From Moringa oleifera (taxonomy: Eukaryota > Streptophyta > Magnoliopsida > Brassicales > Moringaceae): a stretch of 64,000 nucleotides of DNA. The DNA lies in assembly GCA_021397835.1 (NCBI GenBank), contig JAJFZO010000230.1, forward strand, positions 2,598,001 to 2,662,000. Reading direction: 5' to 3'. A program made the translations under genes and the position numbers. The first letter of the stretch is position 1; each line of letters opens with the position of its first letter. Positions 1 through 12,144 of this stretch are shown here, piece after piece. Below the pieces are notes generated by a model. That model was not told the DNA's origin. It saw nothing but the letters and a program-made list of their open reading frames with translations, and made no database searches.

Positions 1-1819
1 AGGCAAGGCTAAACCAAATGGAATCACAAAATAAAAGATGCCATGAGGAGCAAATGGCATTCTTAAAATCCATCCAGCTCTCCTTGGATGGATACGGATT
101 TGGTGCTCGAGACCCTCCCCGCTCTATGTCAGAACCAGTTCCTAATGATGTAAGTAATGTCGTATGTAACAATTACTTTAGTTTTTTGTTTTTAATATTG
201 TACAACTTATTACACAAAAATGAAATCTTTAATTGTGTTCTCTTTTTTTCAGGGTGTCAATGCAGGCTCCACATCACATCATCCCATCATTGAGGAAGCT
301 GGGGCCTATGCAGAGGAAGTGGCCACTGCAGGGCCAATGGATGAGGAAATGGCCCCTGCAGTAGGTCCACACAATGAAGATGTGGGAGGCTTGGCTATTA
401 CCCCAGTTGAGGCAATTGACAGTGTGCTGCCAGTTGTTAGGACCCGTAAAAGGTCAAGACAACTGTGCAGCCTATATGTCAACCTTAACACTGGGGAAAA
501 AAGAGCCAAGTACTCTCACATGGTGAGTACAAAGGCCAAATTCACAGACAATATCCTCACTGCATTTAACGAGTTCATGAGTGGCCAATCATAGTAAGTC
601 ATTTATAGTTATATTTTATGTTTCATTAGCTAGATTGAAGTTTTATTTTTTAACTTTTACTTACACTCTATTTTCATTTTCTTTAGCCGTAATGTAGGTA
701 TCGGTCATTCAGTTAGTACAGAGTGGTTTAAAGCCTTCAAAGACAATGATGAATGGGTCGATGACTCTGTAAGTTAGTCATTTTACAAACTATTGTTCTT
801 TACATTCTTACCATACTCGAATTAGCATTCGTGCCTTCACTTCGTATACTGATTTAATTTTACATTATTATTTTTGTTGTGTCAACCAGCATATTGAAGC
901 ATATTTGAGTCTCCTTCGAAGAAGGCAGAGGGAGTTCCCTCAACAATATGCACAAGATGTTTGCATCTGCGATCCTTGGCTCTATGTAAGTTTTTTGGAC
1001 TTTAATTGTTTAGATGCTTTATATTCTATTTGTTTATTGACTTTGTTTTGCTCAAATTTGTAGACAGCAATGTTTTACATTTACAATGAATATCAAGCGG
1101 ATCCAAATGCTGATTGTCCTCCTCCACACTCCAATTTTGAAGCACACAAATGGGAACCAGACTTCTTGGATCGTGTGAGAGGCAAATTTTGTCATGATTG
1201 TCCAGCTTGGCACACTGTGAATAAGGTATGTATATCTTCATTGGTTGGTTATAACTATTTTCTTGCAATATTATGAGAACTCTTAACTGACATTTAAATA
1301 ATATTTTTCAACGTAGTTGATGGTTCCATGCCACGTAGGGGGATCTCATTGGCTGTTAGTGGCTGTGGATTTGAAGATATTTTCCTTAAGAATTTTTAAC
1401 TCTTCCCGACAAGAGATCCCCAATGAGGTGCGTATTCGGCAACAAAATCCCCTCAGATATATGCTACCTAGTTACATGGCTAGCGGGAGATATTTCATGC
1501 AGAAATCAGACGTTAATAAGCCGAATATTCCACTCTCCTGCACACTAGAGCCAAAGAACAAGGTCCCCCAGCAGAGAAAAAGGTAAGAGTCTTTTTTGCT
1601 AATTATTATCCTTATTTAGAAGTTTTATGTTCAATGTTAATTTTTTTTAACTGTGTTGTTATTTTTTTCAGTGGCAATTACGAGCCTCACATGCTGTACA
1701 TAATAGAGTATTTACTAACTGGGAAGGCACTCAAATACACTGACAAAGACATGCCAAAGATACAAAAGCATATGACCTTACATGTATTTGCTAACTCAAT
1801 TGTAGATGATAAGGGTTAA
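1..1819 (+). CDS. Ulp1-like (C48 peptidase-fold) protein captured by the MULE; 5'-partial
   Basis: Seven exons join in one open frame with GT-AG introns: 1-149, 253-593, 687-768, 890-985, 1064-1225, 1317-1582 and 1672-1819 (stop TAA). The frame is open to the left window edge, so the start is missing. The last two exons carry the Ulp1 fold: HVGGSHWLLVAVDL (catalytic-His region, about 1327-1370), then PQQRKSGNYEPHMLYIIEYL (across the last intron). In active C48 enzymes the Asp lies in a YDS-like motif and the Cys in a DCG-like motif. Here the matching places read IFNSS and NYEP, so the Asp and the Cys are replaced. The fold may persist without protease activity. The middle exons, with acidic and proline-rich stretches, were not assigned a domain. 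The role of Ulp1-like genes in MULEs is unknown. Confidence 0.75.
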
Positions 1820-1979
1820 AACAATTTTATTCTTTTTACATTACATTGTATTCATTTGTATATACATTCAAAAATTGTGTATAATATTTTTTTGCAAATA
1901 AAAGAATCATTTACAGTACATTGTGCAATCATCTTGCTTCTTCCCTCATCTACAAAAAAAAAAATTTCAGTATGTTGTT

Positions 1980-2590
1980 AGTGTTCATTGAAGACTATTG
2001 AATGTGCGATTTATTTAACATTGAAGATACGATTTCACTAATAAAGGATGCGATTTATTTACCATTAAAGGTACGATTTATTTACTATTAAAGGTATGAT
2101 TTTTTTAACAAGGTACGAATTAATGGTACAATATAATATATAAGGTACAATTTTTCTAACAAGGTATGAATTAATGGTACGATATAATATATAAGGTACG
2201 ATTTTACGACTAAATGTACGAAATGATTCGGAGATTCAATATTTAAGGTACGATTTTTAGTGTTGCATTTGTGAAAATGATGGTACGAATTAAAGGTACG
2301 ATTTATTATTTAAGATACGAATACAATGTACGATTTTACTAATAAAGGTGCGAATTAAAGGGGTGATATTATGCAAAATACGATTTTATGAATAAAGGTG
2401 CGAAATGATGGTGCGATTCAATATTTAAGTTACGATTTTAGTGTTACAAGTGTGAAAATGATCGTGCGAATTGAAGGTACGATTTGTTATTTAAGATACA
2501 ATTACAATGTACGCTTTCACTAATAAAGGTGCGAATTAAAGGTACGAATTAAAGGTGCGAATTAAAGGTGCGAATTAAAAATCTCAAAAT
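1980..2590. repeat. Dispersed short-motif repeat field between the two MULE genes
   Basis: Dozens of near-copies of TACGATTT, TACGAATT and GTGCGAATT are spaced about 15-40 bp apart, many preceded by AAGG. An example is the run of GGTACGAATTAAA / GGTGCGAATTAAA units at about 2527-2580. It lies in the convergent intergenic space of the MULE. Related motifs recur at about 5400-5620 upstream of mudrA, so they look like part of the element. Confidence 0.7.
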
Positions 2591-2810
2591 AATATACCAA
2601 TCAGTAATGAAAAATATGTTTGCAAATAATAATAATATAATCAAAACATTAGAATTATCATAAACCATTTGTGTCATCATCTAGTAAAGTTGAATTGAGA
2701 GGCATTTTACAAGTTTGTGAATTATGCCCAACTATACCACAACTACTACATTTACGACGCAACTGATTAGGCACCTTAGACGATCGAGAGTGACTCACTC
2801 CATCATAATA

Positions 2811-5350
2811 TTATGGATTCGAGCACGTCAATCGATTGTATCCATATTGCATGCATCTAGAGCACTTCTTTTGGACCGTCCTCTCCCCACCAGAGGGTAT
2901 TCTCCATTTTTTAGGACGCCCTGCTAACTTACCATTATTTGGTGGTAATACCATAACTCTTCTAACTTCCTCAGGTACATCACAATCAGATTTATCACCA
3001 ATTGGATATACCGGCTCAGAGTATGCTGTTACTAGTTGATCTTCTTTATAGTAGTTAGAGCAAAGAGTTATGAAGTCAATATTACGTTCCCTGTAAAAAA
3101 AGGCCAAATTTGTGAAGTTAATACAAGCAATAACAATGAATAATTAAAAAATATTACCAACAGAACCATCAATGTCACCTGGAAGCTGCTAGTGCATGTG
3201 CACATGGCAAGAGATCAGCCTGAAACTCTCTACAAGTGCAAGTACATTCAATAAGATTCACAATTGCCTCCTTACCCTTATGCCTAACTAAAAATACATT
3301 CCAATCAGCATTGGAAGCTGTCATTTGTAATAAAACTTTTTGTCTCTCAGTCATCAATGAGTGAGCCCATTCTATTAGTTGTGACCTCCAAACTTTAGCT
3401 CTCTCAAGTCGATTATAGAACCAACGTTGCATCATGTCTCGAATGAATTCCAATAGAGCTGTCACAGGTAACTCTCGAGCAAATCGCAGACACGAATTCA
3501 AGCTCTCAGCTATGTTAGTGGTCATGAGTTGATATCATCTCCAGGGGCAATACACACGTGACCATTTTCTCGGATCTTCCTTCATGATATATTCGAATGC
3601 TTTAGGGTGATTAGCCTGCAACTCAGTCATCAATTTATTAAATTCAGATTCTCGATATACCCTTGATGCATTATAAAACATCTTAGATATATCTTTCCTC
3701 TTGAATTTATTCTTTATATTTTGAGCCATATGCCACGAACATAAACCATGACAAAAATTGGAGAAGACCTTTGCGATGGCATTTGCAATACTGACATGAC
3801 GATCTGATATAATAACCAAGTCCTCAACCGAGCCTATAGCTTCTTTCAGTTGCAGCAAGAACCACTCCCATGCATCATAGTTCTCGGAGTCACCATAACC
3901 GAATGCTAGTGGATATATCTGTTCATTCCCATCTTTGCACGCCGCTACAAACATTACACCGGGAAACCTTCCTTTTAAGTGAGTGGCATCGATAGCAATG
4001 ATCGGTTTGATTACTAAATGGAACCCCCTCAATGATTGCCCAAGAGCCACAAATAAATACTTAAATCGATTAGTTCCATCTTCAATACATATGTGAGCCT
4101 TAGTTCCTGGATTAATTGTTTGCAACATGTGGCAATTTGACGGCAATTATTGATATGACTCAATTGGGTCACCATATGTAAGAGACAACGCATACTCTTT
4201 AGCCTTCCAAGCTTTACTGTATAAAATTTGTATGCCATAGAGTTCTTTCATATCACCCATGATATCTTTCGGCTTAATGATTCTAGCATTAGTAGACAAC
4301 CTTTGAGCCACAATTTCTCCAATAATGGCAGAACTTGCTTGTCGATGCCATCAATGCAACTCTTCAACTGTGCAAGTGTGTGTCAAATCACAGCCCTTGT
4401 GCAACTCTCATAACACGAATCTTCCATGCACAATTTCTTTCTCTACAAGCAATCTCAAATAATGATTTGTTAGACCTAGTGACTCTAAACTCAAAGTTCT
4501 TAGTTAAAGCATGCACACCCAAAAATCACTTCAGCTCTTTTTTGTTCGGAAAAAACTGACCTCTAGCAAGGGTGTCAATTGGAGTCACTGATTCCATAGT
4601 AGAAGTCGACACAAGACCGTGTAATTCAGCACCCAACACACCATACCGTCTGACAACACCATCACTTGAATTATTATGTACTTCCGGGCATGTAACTGGG
4701 ATATAAGGTGGGACAGGACGTAGATTCTCATTCAATTCTTCATTGTCGGGTTTTGCTTCTAGAATGGGTTCACATTGATCTTCACTAGTGGGTTGAGTAG
4801 GATGAGTTTCCATGATTGGGTATTTACACCTAATATCATAGTCCATCCGCTCATCCAAGTTGATCACATCGGTATGGATCTCATTAGTATGCTGAGTGTC
4901 AACGGGAGTCTCACTATAGATGAATGGTTCAATGCCATATACATCTAATTCAATAGTTGGATTACTCCCAGAACAACTTATGTTAATAGGATTGACTCGT
5001 CTTGAAATTTCACCTTCATATAAACTTTGTCTACTCTCAACAAAATTTCTCTCCACTAGATCAACAATCACACGAGGAACTATGCTGTCATCGTACAACA
5101 TAAACTCAACATCGTCATCATTCACTAACTCAATTTTGCTAGCAGTTTTTTCAGATCTTACTATAGCATGCAGTACAACATCAGTCATAGTGAAATCAGC
5201 CTCCACACAAGATTTAACCAAATCCAGCAACTGCACATATGTCAAACCCCTCCGAACAATATATCCCTTAGTTTTGATATATCTGCCAACATACTCAAAA
5301 CTACCACTGGACTCAGACCACTCACCATTCCAAGTTACAATTATCTGCAT
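2811..5350 (-). pseudogene. mudrA: mudrA-type MULE transposase, decayed
   Basis: Read right to left, the parts are in mudrA order. First is an N-terminal MuDR-type region from the ATG at 5350 to about 4526. Next is the transposase core (about 4146-3535) with IIAIDATHLKG and VIISDRH (first two acidic residues) and the CSWHMAQNI C-x2-H motif. Then comes a SWIM zinc finger (CTCTC...CAH, about 3290-3185). An intron at 3091-3178 is predicted, and last is a zinc knuckle (CSRCMQYGYNRLTC). Breaks: the frame is lost between about 4530 and 4150, with a TAA near 4147, and an in-frame TGA near 3535 separates the core from the SWIM region. The knuckle has Tyr where His is expected. It encoded the element's cut-and-paste transposase and is now inactive. 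Confidence 0.85.
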
Positions 5351-5399
5351 TCTGTAAAGAAAATATTTCAAATTACAACTGAAAATAATTACTTATAAC

Positions 5400-5640
5400 A
5401 TAAAATAAGGCACGATTTCATAAACTTGTTACAATTTCATGAGAGAAGTTACGAATTATCATAATCATGTTACGATTTACTAAGATATGATTTTCAAACA
5501 TATATATTTTTTCATATTCTATATATAACGGAATATTTAAGCTACGTTGTTGCGCAAATGCATAATTATGTTACGATTTATCAATTAAGATACGATTTTT
5601 AAATATATATATATATATACATATATATACATTCATATAT
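5400..5640. repeat. Subterminal short-motif field and (AT)n tract of the MULE
   Basis: Repeated TACGATTT, TTACGAATT and AAGATACGATTT motifs lie upstream of the mudrA start and resemble the field at 1980-2590. An imperfect (AT)n run covers about 5595-5640. This is probably part of the element's regulatory or subterminal DNA (inference). Confidence 0.5.
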
Positions 5641-6089
5641 ATATGGAAGAACACAAATTATATTCAAGCTACATTATTGTTCAAAGGTATACCCGTCACC
5701 CTTTTCACCTTCGAGTACGTTCTGATTTTGAAGACAAATATGTTGTGAAAAAACACGAGATTGAGAAACATGCACTCAAAAATATGAGTTTTCTTCTCTG
5801 CAGGACAAATAGTTAAAAATGTTAATGACTACCTTCGATTCCTTCTTTGGATCTTGGATACAAAGAAGGGAAGAAAAAACCAAAAGAGAGAGCAAAAAAA
5901 ACCTAGATACAAGAAAAAGAGGTCGGAAAGAGAGAGAGAGCTCAAATAAAGAAAGTATTCAGACAAATCTCTTCAATTTTTGAATTATTTTAATTTCAAG
6001 GGTATCATTGTCTTTTTTAAGGATATTTTCATCTTTCTGATACATGTAAGTGCTAAAAAAAAACAACTTAATAAAAGAAGTTTCTTTTG

Positions 6090-6130
6090 CAAAAAAATAT
6101 TGGCGGGATGCTAATTTTGACAATTTCCTC
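6090..6130 (-). repeat. Putative right terminal inverted repeat of the MULE
   Basis: On the - strand the segment starts GAGGAAATTGTCAAAATTAG and continues with GCATCCCGCC. This GGAAATTNTCAAAATTA-like start is common at plant MULE ends. The partner TIR would lie left of base 1. Confidence 0.55.
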
Positions 6131-8420
6131 AATTCAAAATGGGGTACATTAATGAGGTCGTCAGAGAATATCCTGACAGAATAGTAAGTGATTTGGTTTT
6201 TTAAACTCTTTTATTAATTTTTAATTTTGAAATAACCATCTATTTATGCTTTAATTAGATATTTACAAGATAATTTAATGGCATAAGTGATGTAAGGTAC
6301 TTTTAAACCCTTACCTGTGAAAGATGTACTCACAATAGCCATTGGCATTCCAGAGTATTCTAGTTGTGTTAAAGGTCTTGGTTCTACCTCTTACTTTAGG
6401 AGCAAAGTAAAAGTGCTAATAGTCTCGTGTGATGATGTGACCACTGAAAAAAAGTGACGGACATTTTGAATCGGATAAATAGTCATAGACATCTGTTGGA
6501 TGATGTGTGTGCACCATATTTCCATGATCTTAAATATTTCAGTAAGGCTGGCAATAACATAGTCAGAGTAGAAGCTAATAAAGAAGATCTTGCACCACCT
6601 TTGGCCTACACAACATCATTTCAACCTACAAATTCGAAGGTATGCCATGTGTCCTTTACTTCACTCACTGTTATTTTCATTTGCCATGTATCAAACATTA
6701 CTTTGTGTTTTTCATTTTGGTGTATACCATGCCAACTGACGCTTAGTGATGATGCTGTTTTAATTGATCCTACTATGAATAAGATGATTCATGCACATGA
6801 CATGATGAAAGGTGATATAAGAGTTTAAATCACAGTAGTTGTAAAGCCTGATGCTCCCTTTCCTCAACCGGTAGATAAAGCACATATCTTTACTTTATCT
6901 CAAGCAGTTAGGACAATGTAACTTGACCATTATAATGTATTATTGCTCTTAGATATCAGGTAACATGTTTTCATAATATGTATTATTTTTATGAAATTTA
7001 TGAATTAATAGTTGAAAATAACATATTTGATCTTTTGAAGTTATTATTTAAATCGATGCCACGAGCTTAGGTAAAACAAAATATAGAGTCTATATGCAGA
7101 CTGCTCAGATTATATTATCATTATGTCATGTGATGGACGCAGATATGAAGATAGCTATTTCATTGGACAAAATAATTTTTGATGCTTAAAGCATTATATA
7201 TATTTGCAAAGGTGACATTATATAATTTTGTCATATGGAGTTAAGCGTTACCATCATTCAACCTTACATCATATATGTCTATCATGCTTTATTACAATAT
7301 TTTATTACTATGTTTTTTTACTTAGTTTTCAAGATTAAGAAAGCTTAATTCTTGTTTTGTGTTATAAAAAGCTTCATAGGGACGTCTTGGTCACATGCGA
7401 CTTGGATAGTAAATACTTGTTTATTGATCCTATGATGGTATCTACGTGAAGCATTAATAACATTAAAGAGCAAGCAAAATATCTTACTATAAGGATAAGG
7501 TAAGCAGCACGTGACCTATGAGCTATAATACTTCCCTATAATGTCAAGTAAGCAGAAGTAAACTTTTAATTGCAAACTTAGATTCTGAACATCATTTTTT
7601 TTAATTAAAATCATGTCTAAAAATGTATAGCACATTGGATGTTTGGTTATCGCGGAGCTAGAGTTATACTAATATATGATTTTTTTAATCATTTAGGGCA
7701 TGGTGATCGAGATGATCTGAAAAATCTTATCAAAGCATGATTTTATAAATGTTTACTTTAAAGTTTAGATGTAACATTTGTAATTATATCTGATTAATGC
7801 TTATCTTTTAGTGTTTTTAGGATGTATGTGGCAATTCATGCGCTCGTGTTGTTTAGAAAACATTTTAGAAGTTTTCGCTTAAGTATTTATAATGCAATTG
7901 AAATTTATGTTTCTTATTGTTTTTCTACCTTTATTTGTTAGATTGTCATTTTCAATTTTTTAATTCAATATCCATACTAATCCTTTAATGTTGAGTGTAG
8001 TTATTATATAATGACATACATGAAGGATATCATAGAAAAACATAGTGATACCATCTTTTTTTGCAAAATATTAAGTCATTTTAATAATTATTTAATTAGT
8101 TGATGTGTTTATTATTTATAACTATTGAGTTTATTTATTTGTTTCTATAAATGCTGTTAAAGGATAAAGCCACATACATTGAAGCAGAAATAAACCAATT
8201 GAGTGAAAATATTTGTGATTTCACTTAGCATTATTTGAGGAATGCAATAGGAAGTAAATTTTGAGACTGCTTTGTTTTTATAGATTGAAACATATTGAAG
8301 ATACTTTTGCACTTATTATGTAAAAGTTGACTATTCAAAGAATTTTTTGTGTGATAAAATATTGTACGTAATTAAATTTTGTTATTATTAATTTGAGTTA
8401 TTAAATAAATTTTTTCTTGT
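6131..8420 (+). mobile_element. Degenerate CACTA (En/Spm) relic A
   Basis: Several + strand fragments look like plant CACTA proteins, separated by stops and frameshifts. Fragments at 6140-6190 and 6295-6830 (PEYSSCVKGLGSYF; PDAPFPQPVD at about 6850) resemble the plant Ptta/En/Spm ORF1 family. Fragments at 7990-8230 (YMKDIIEKHSD; a final exon with ATYIEAEINQL) resemble the 3' end of a CACTA-encoded Ulp1-like protein. The 3' portion matches relic B at about 45045-45400 at nucleotide level. No CACTA terminus was located. About 6900-7980 is otherwise unreadable decayed sequence of the same element (inference). Confidence 0.5.
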
Positions 8421-11400
8421 ACATACGCATAATCAAAATAGTATAATATTTTAATTATATATATAATTATAACAACTTTTTCTTTCCTTTTTTTTAATAT
8501 TATTTCGTAATATAAAAGAAAGAAATAAAAAGGGAAAGCATAAAAATAATATCATTATTATTAATATAATAATTAATATTAACATTACTTTTATTATATT
8601 AATATTTAAGAATAAAAATAATTATTAATGTATTATATAATTAATTTTATTTTTAATAAATTGTTATTATAAAATATTTATTAATTAATATTATTTAAAT
8701 AAAAAATTAATTATAAAAAATATTAATTAATTTAGTTAAAGGGTATATTAGTTTTTTATACTTGTTCCAACTACTTTTTTACTTTATTTTTTAATAAATC
8801 AAACATATAAAAATTACTTTTTCTTTTATTTTATTTCAATAATAAATCAAATATGATAATAGTTATTTTTTTTTTCAAAAATATTTATTACATTCTTTTT
8901 CTATTCCATTCTGACTTGTTGTGAGGATTTCGATTTCTTGTTGGAATTGTATGCATTTCTCTACGTCGTGGTCATGTTTTTTTGTTTAGTGGGCAAAATT
9001 TTTCCTTGTTTCTTTTAGCTTTGGATCCCATGGGATGTGACAAATAGATGAGGTGATTATCCCTGCTTTCATCAAAACGTGACTTCTCCTTGTATATAAG
9101 ATCGTCCTGTTGTGCTCATCTGTCTGAACCTCCTTTGTCTTAACCTTTATTTGATTTGGAACTTTGTCTATCTACCAGTGAACTCCTCCCCTCCTCCCCC
9201 CCCCCCCCAAAAAGAAAGAAAAAATCCCAATCTGGCTTTGGGTGTATCTATTGGTAGTTTGTAGGATTATAGTGAACCTAACAACACTTTAACTGCGACC
9301 TCTCTTTTCTTCCTGGCAATTTCTACCACAATTGCATTTTTTCTGCTCTTTCTAGTGGAGTTGCATAAGTTTCGGTCTATAGGAGACTAGGGATAGAAGG
9401 AACCAGGATGGTTACAAATTAAGACACAAAAAGGATCATAAAATATTAAAAGAGTAATTATTCTAGGTTTTAGAGTATGGTACGGTTGACACCCAAAGTT
9501 TACTTCACTTCAACCGGGAGTAAAATGGGATCATTTAACCTGCAAAAATAGATACGTTCGACGTCTAAGTCAATTTTGTATAAATCAACAATAATATAAG
9601 AGAAAAAGAGAAAGTATATAGAGAGAAATCGAAAAATACTGAGCCTTATAAAGTTATGGACCTTTCTTCTGGTACTGAGTGGTTACCGTTCGTGAAGGTA
9701 TTTCTCTAGAATTCTAGGTCGATTTTATAGAGAGGATATCAAGGAGCACTTTGCAATGATCATAACCGCTAAAAATATTGAAATATCATAATGGTCGAAT
9801 AAAGTTTCCTCTTTTAACTCGTATCTTTATAGTTTTTACTGGTGTATTGGGTTGTGACATAGAATCTCGGAGGTGTCAATGTTATGAACCAGGTTGCAAT
9901 GTTGGTGGCAAGCCTGCCGAAGGTATGATGACAGATCTGGAAGAGTCCTGCTTGATCAAAGTTAAGGTCATGCCGGTTATGGGTCTAACAAGTACCAATC
10001 TAAAGCATCTCTGATCAAGGTAACAAGAAAGAACTTGCAGCAAGTAGCATCTAAATCTTTCACAGTAATAATGCATCTTTGTTTGAAATGTTTTATCTTG
10101 AATCCTAAATTGAGACTTCCATCATATAACTAGATCTCCGGTCACTTGGTGTTATCAAGGACCAGTTTGTTCAAGATGGTTGCAAATACTAGTGGTCTTG
10201 TTTTGGATAAGTTGTCTAGGCGTAATCATGCCATCTTAGGCCATTACTTTTGAGCGGATCTCTTGGTTCATTCACCTTTTGCTATAGCAACATTACAATC
10301 CAGCTTTTTAGTCCGAGAAGAGGGAGATTTGGCCCATGGAAGCTTCGAGATGCAAGTCCTTTTTGATTTTTTTCGCGTGGCATCACTTAGTCGGCCTGAG
10401 GTTGGCCTAAGGTAGGGCTTGGGGCTTTCTTTCTGGAAGAGCTGGTATGAAGTTTTTATGTTGAGTTTGGATTGATTTGCCATCCTCCAGTATATGTTCT
10501 TTGGATATCTCATTTCTCCTCGTTTTTGGAGAGTGCAGAAAAGATTGACCTTGCTCCTCCTTGTTATTTGGACAGTTTTAAGACGTATTTCCATGTTGTT
10601 GAATCATTTGCTATTGTTCGACTACGACACAATGTATTTTCTCGAGTTATTGCTGTTAGAGTTCAATTTGGCAGTGCTACATTCGAGTTGTTGCTTTAAG
10701 GTCAAGGGTTGATTTCGGTGAGCTTTCATCATTTAATCCCATTTTTGGTGCATTGGGATAAACTCTAACTGGTTCTTAGGTGATTACTTTGGATTAAGAA
10801 TTCTTCTGCAAATTGGTTTTAAATGGCAATTTTTAAGAAACAGTTGTTTTTAAGTTAACAGACACCTGAAAAAAAAAAATCTTTTGAGGCGTAAACCAAT
10901 ACTCGACTCTGAAAATAAAAACTACTTGATGATCAAATTAAAACTTACCTGATCTTTTTATTAGCCTTTAAATCTTGGGCTGACAATAATATTATCCTTG
11001 GTTTAAAGCTTGATGTTTTAGGCAGAATGAACTCCATTGACTCTACTACACTTTTGGGTTAAAGTAAGCTGGAGTGGTAAACTAAGCTTCTTGTCATGAG
11101 ACTATCCGTACTAAGGTGACGTGTAGACCTGTGCCAACTATTGAAAGGAACACCTATATTATATATTAGTACATATATCAAATGGCGTGTGGTACATTTT
11201 ACAATCCAAAACGAGTTACAAGAGTACACAAAACTTTCATAGTTTTGGAAGACCAGATCATTTTGGAGAAACATGAACTCATTTTTCATTCTCTAAAACA
11301 AACTTATAAAACATTTTTACAGCACGTTAATGAAATCGAATTGACACATTTTCTTTAAGAAACTTTCTTCCACAATGTGTTCTTTTGTTAAGCATTATCC

Positions 11401-11780
11401 AACATAAAATACATGAGGCTAGAACGACCTATGGGGCATTTATTAGATGCCACAAAATATTGGCTTTTGATCTGTTAATGGAAATAATACTCCCAGATTT
11501 ACATGGTGACTTTGTCATTCATCTAGTCACCTATCCTTTGAATTATACCAAGTCCCAGGACTTCTTGTAGTTAGTCAACTGCAGGCTATATCTGGTAATA
11601 CAACTGAATGCACAGGAAAAGCTAACTATACATTTCTATCTACCTTATTTCTTTCTAGAGGTACATCCCCATTTCAGTACAAATGACTAACATTTTCCCT
11701 CCTAAGTAAAATTAGAATAAAACTAACTGCTTGATCAAACAGGACTTTCAAGCAAGTATATTAGCACAATTTAGGAACAA
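8420..11780. other. Intergenic, no gene recognised
   Basis: 8420-8900 is very AT-rich. A poly-C run lies at about 9195-9210. Small open frames exist (for example 9778-10014 + and 10472-10699 +), but none shows a recognisable domain or a chain of exons. The last few hundred bases next to 11785 should hold the 3' UTR of the TAF1 gene, but no clear polyadenylation signal was fixed. Confidence 0.5.
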
Positions 11781-11784
11781 TATT

Positions 11785-12144
11785 CTAATCTCTAGATTCT
11801 ATACCAGCTTCAGCTTCAGACAAGCTCTCATGATGCTCATCCAACAAGTAGTCACAAAGCTCCAAAAGCTGATCTGCAAGAGGGGGGATTCCAGGGTTGC
11901 GCCCATCATTGTACATGTGAGCATTATAGGCAATCTGCCACACATCATGTCTGAAATGCTCCCGATCCTTGTATTCCATCCTCCTCACCTTGTCCCTTAT
12001 GGTGGATAAATCCATGGGGCGCTGTATGATGTCTAGGTAGTCGGGTGCCTCCTTCTTGGAAACTGGTTTTAGGAAAAGAAACGAGACTTCGCTGTTGTCT
12101 CTGAGAGTCTCCACAATGTGTTCTAAGATATTTGCCAAACCAAC
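11785..12144 (-). CDS. TAF1: TAF1 last exon, bromodomain
   Basis: Residues 1775-1893: VGLANILEHIVETLRDN, then FLKPVSKKEAPDYLDIIQRP, MDLSTIRDKVRRMEY, HDVWQIAYNAHMYNDGRNPG, and the C-terminal helix LADQLLELCDYLLDEHHE. The PDYLDIIQRPMDL ZA-loop motif and the conserved Asn of the YN(A)HMYN segment are present, so acetyl-lysine binding should be retained. Stop at 11785-11787. Confidence 0.95.
   Translation of the reverse strand, partial: VGLANILEHIVETLRDNSEVSFLFLKPVSKKEAPDYLDIIQRPMDLSTIRDKVRRMEYKDREHFRHDVWQIAYNAHMYNDGRNPGIPPLADQLLELCDYLLDEHHESLSEAEAGIESRD

Larger units (their letters stand above)
1..6130. mobile_element. Mutator-like element (Kaonashi/CUMULE type), right-hand part
   Basis: The unit contains an Ulp1-like gene on + (to 1819), a field of short AT-rich repeats (about 1980-2590), and a mudrA-type transposase on - (5350-2811), so the two genes converge. 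The right boundary is placed at about 6130, where the - strand begins GAGGAAATTGTCAAAATTAG, typical of plant MULE terminal inverted repeats. Beyond it the sequence changes to a CACTA-like relic. The left terminus is outside the window, so neither the TIR match nor the 9-bp target duplication can be checked. MULEs that carry an Ulp1-like gene beside mudrA are known from Arabidopsis, rice and melon (KI/CUMULE elements). The transposase is broken, so this copy is probably not autonomous. Confidence 0.8.

Noticed and set aside
9778..10712. Cluster of small open frames on both strands
   Set aside because: None shows a domain. Overlapping frames on both strands and no splice chain indicate chance frames.
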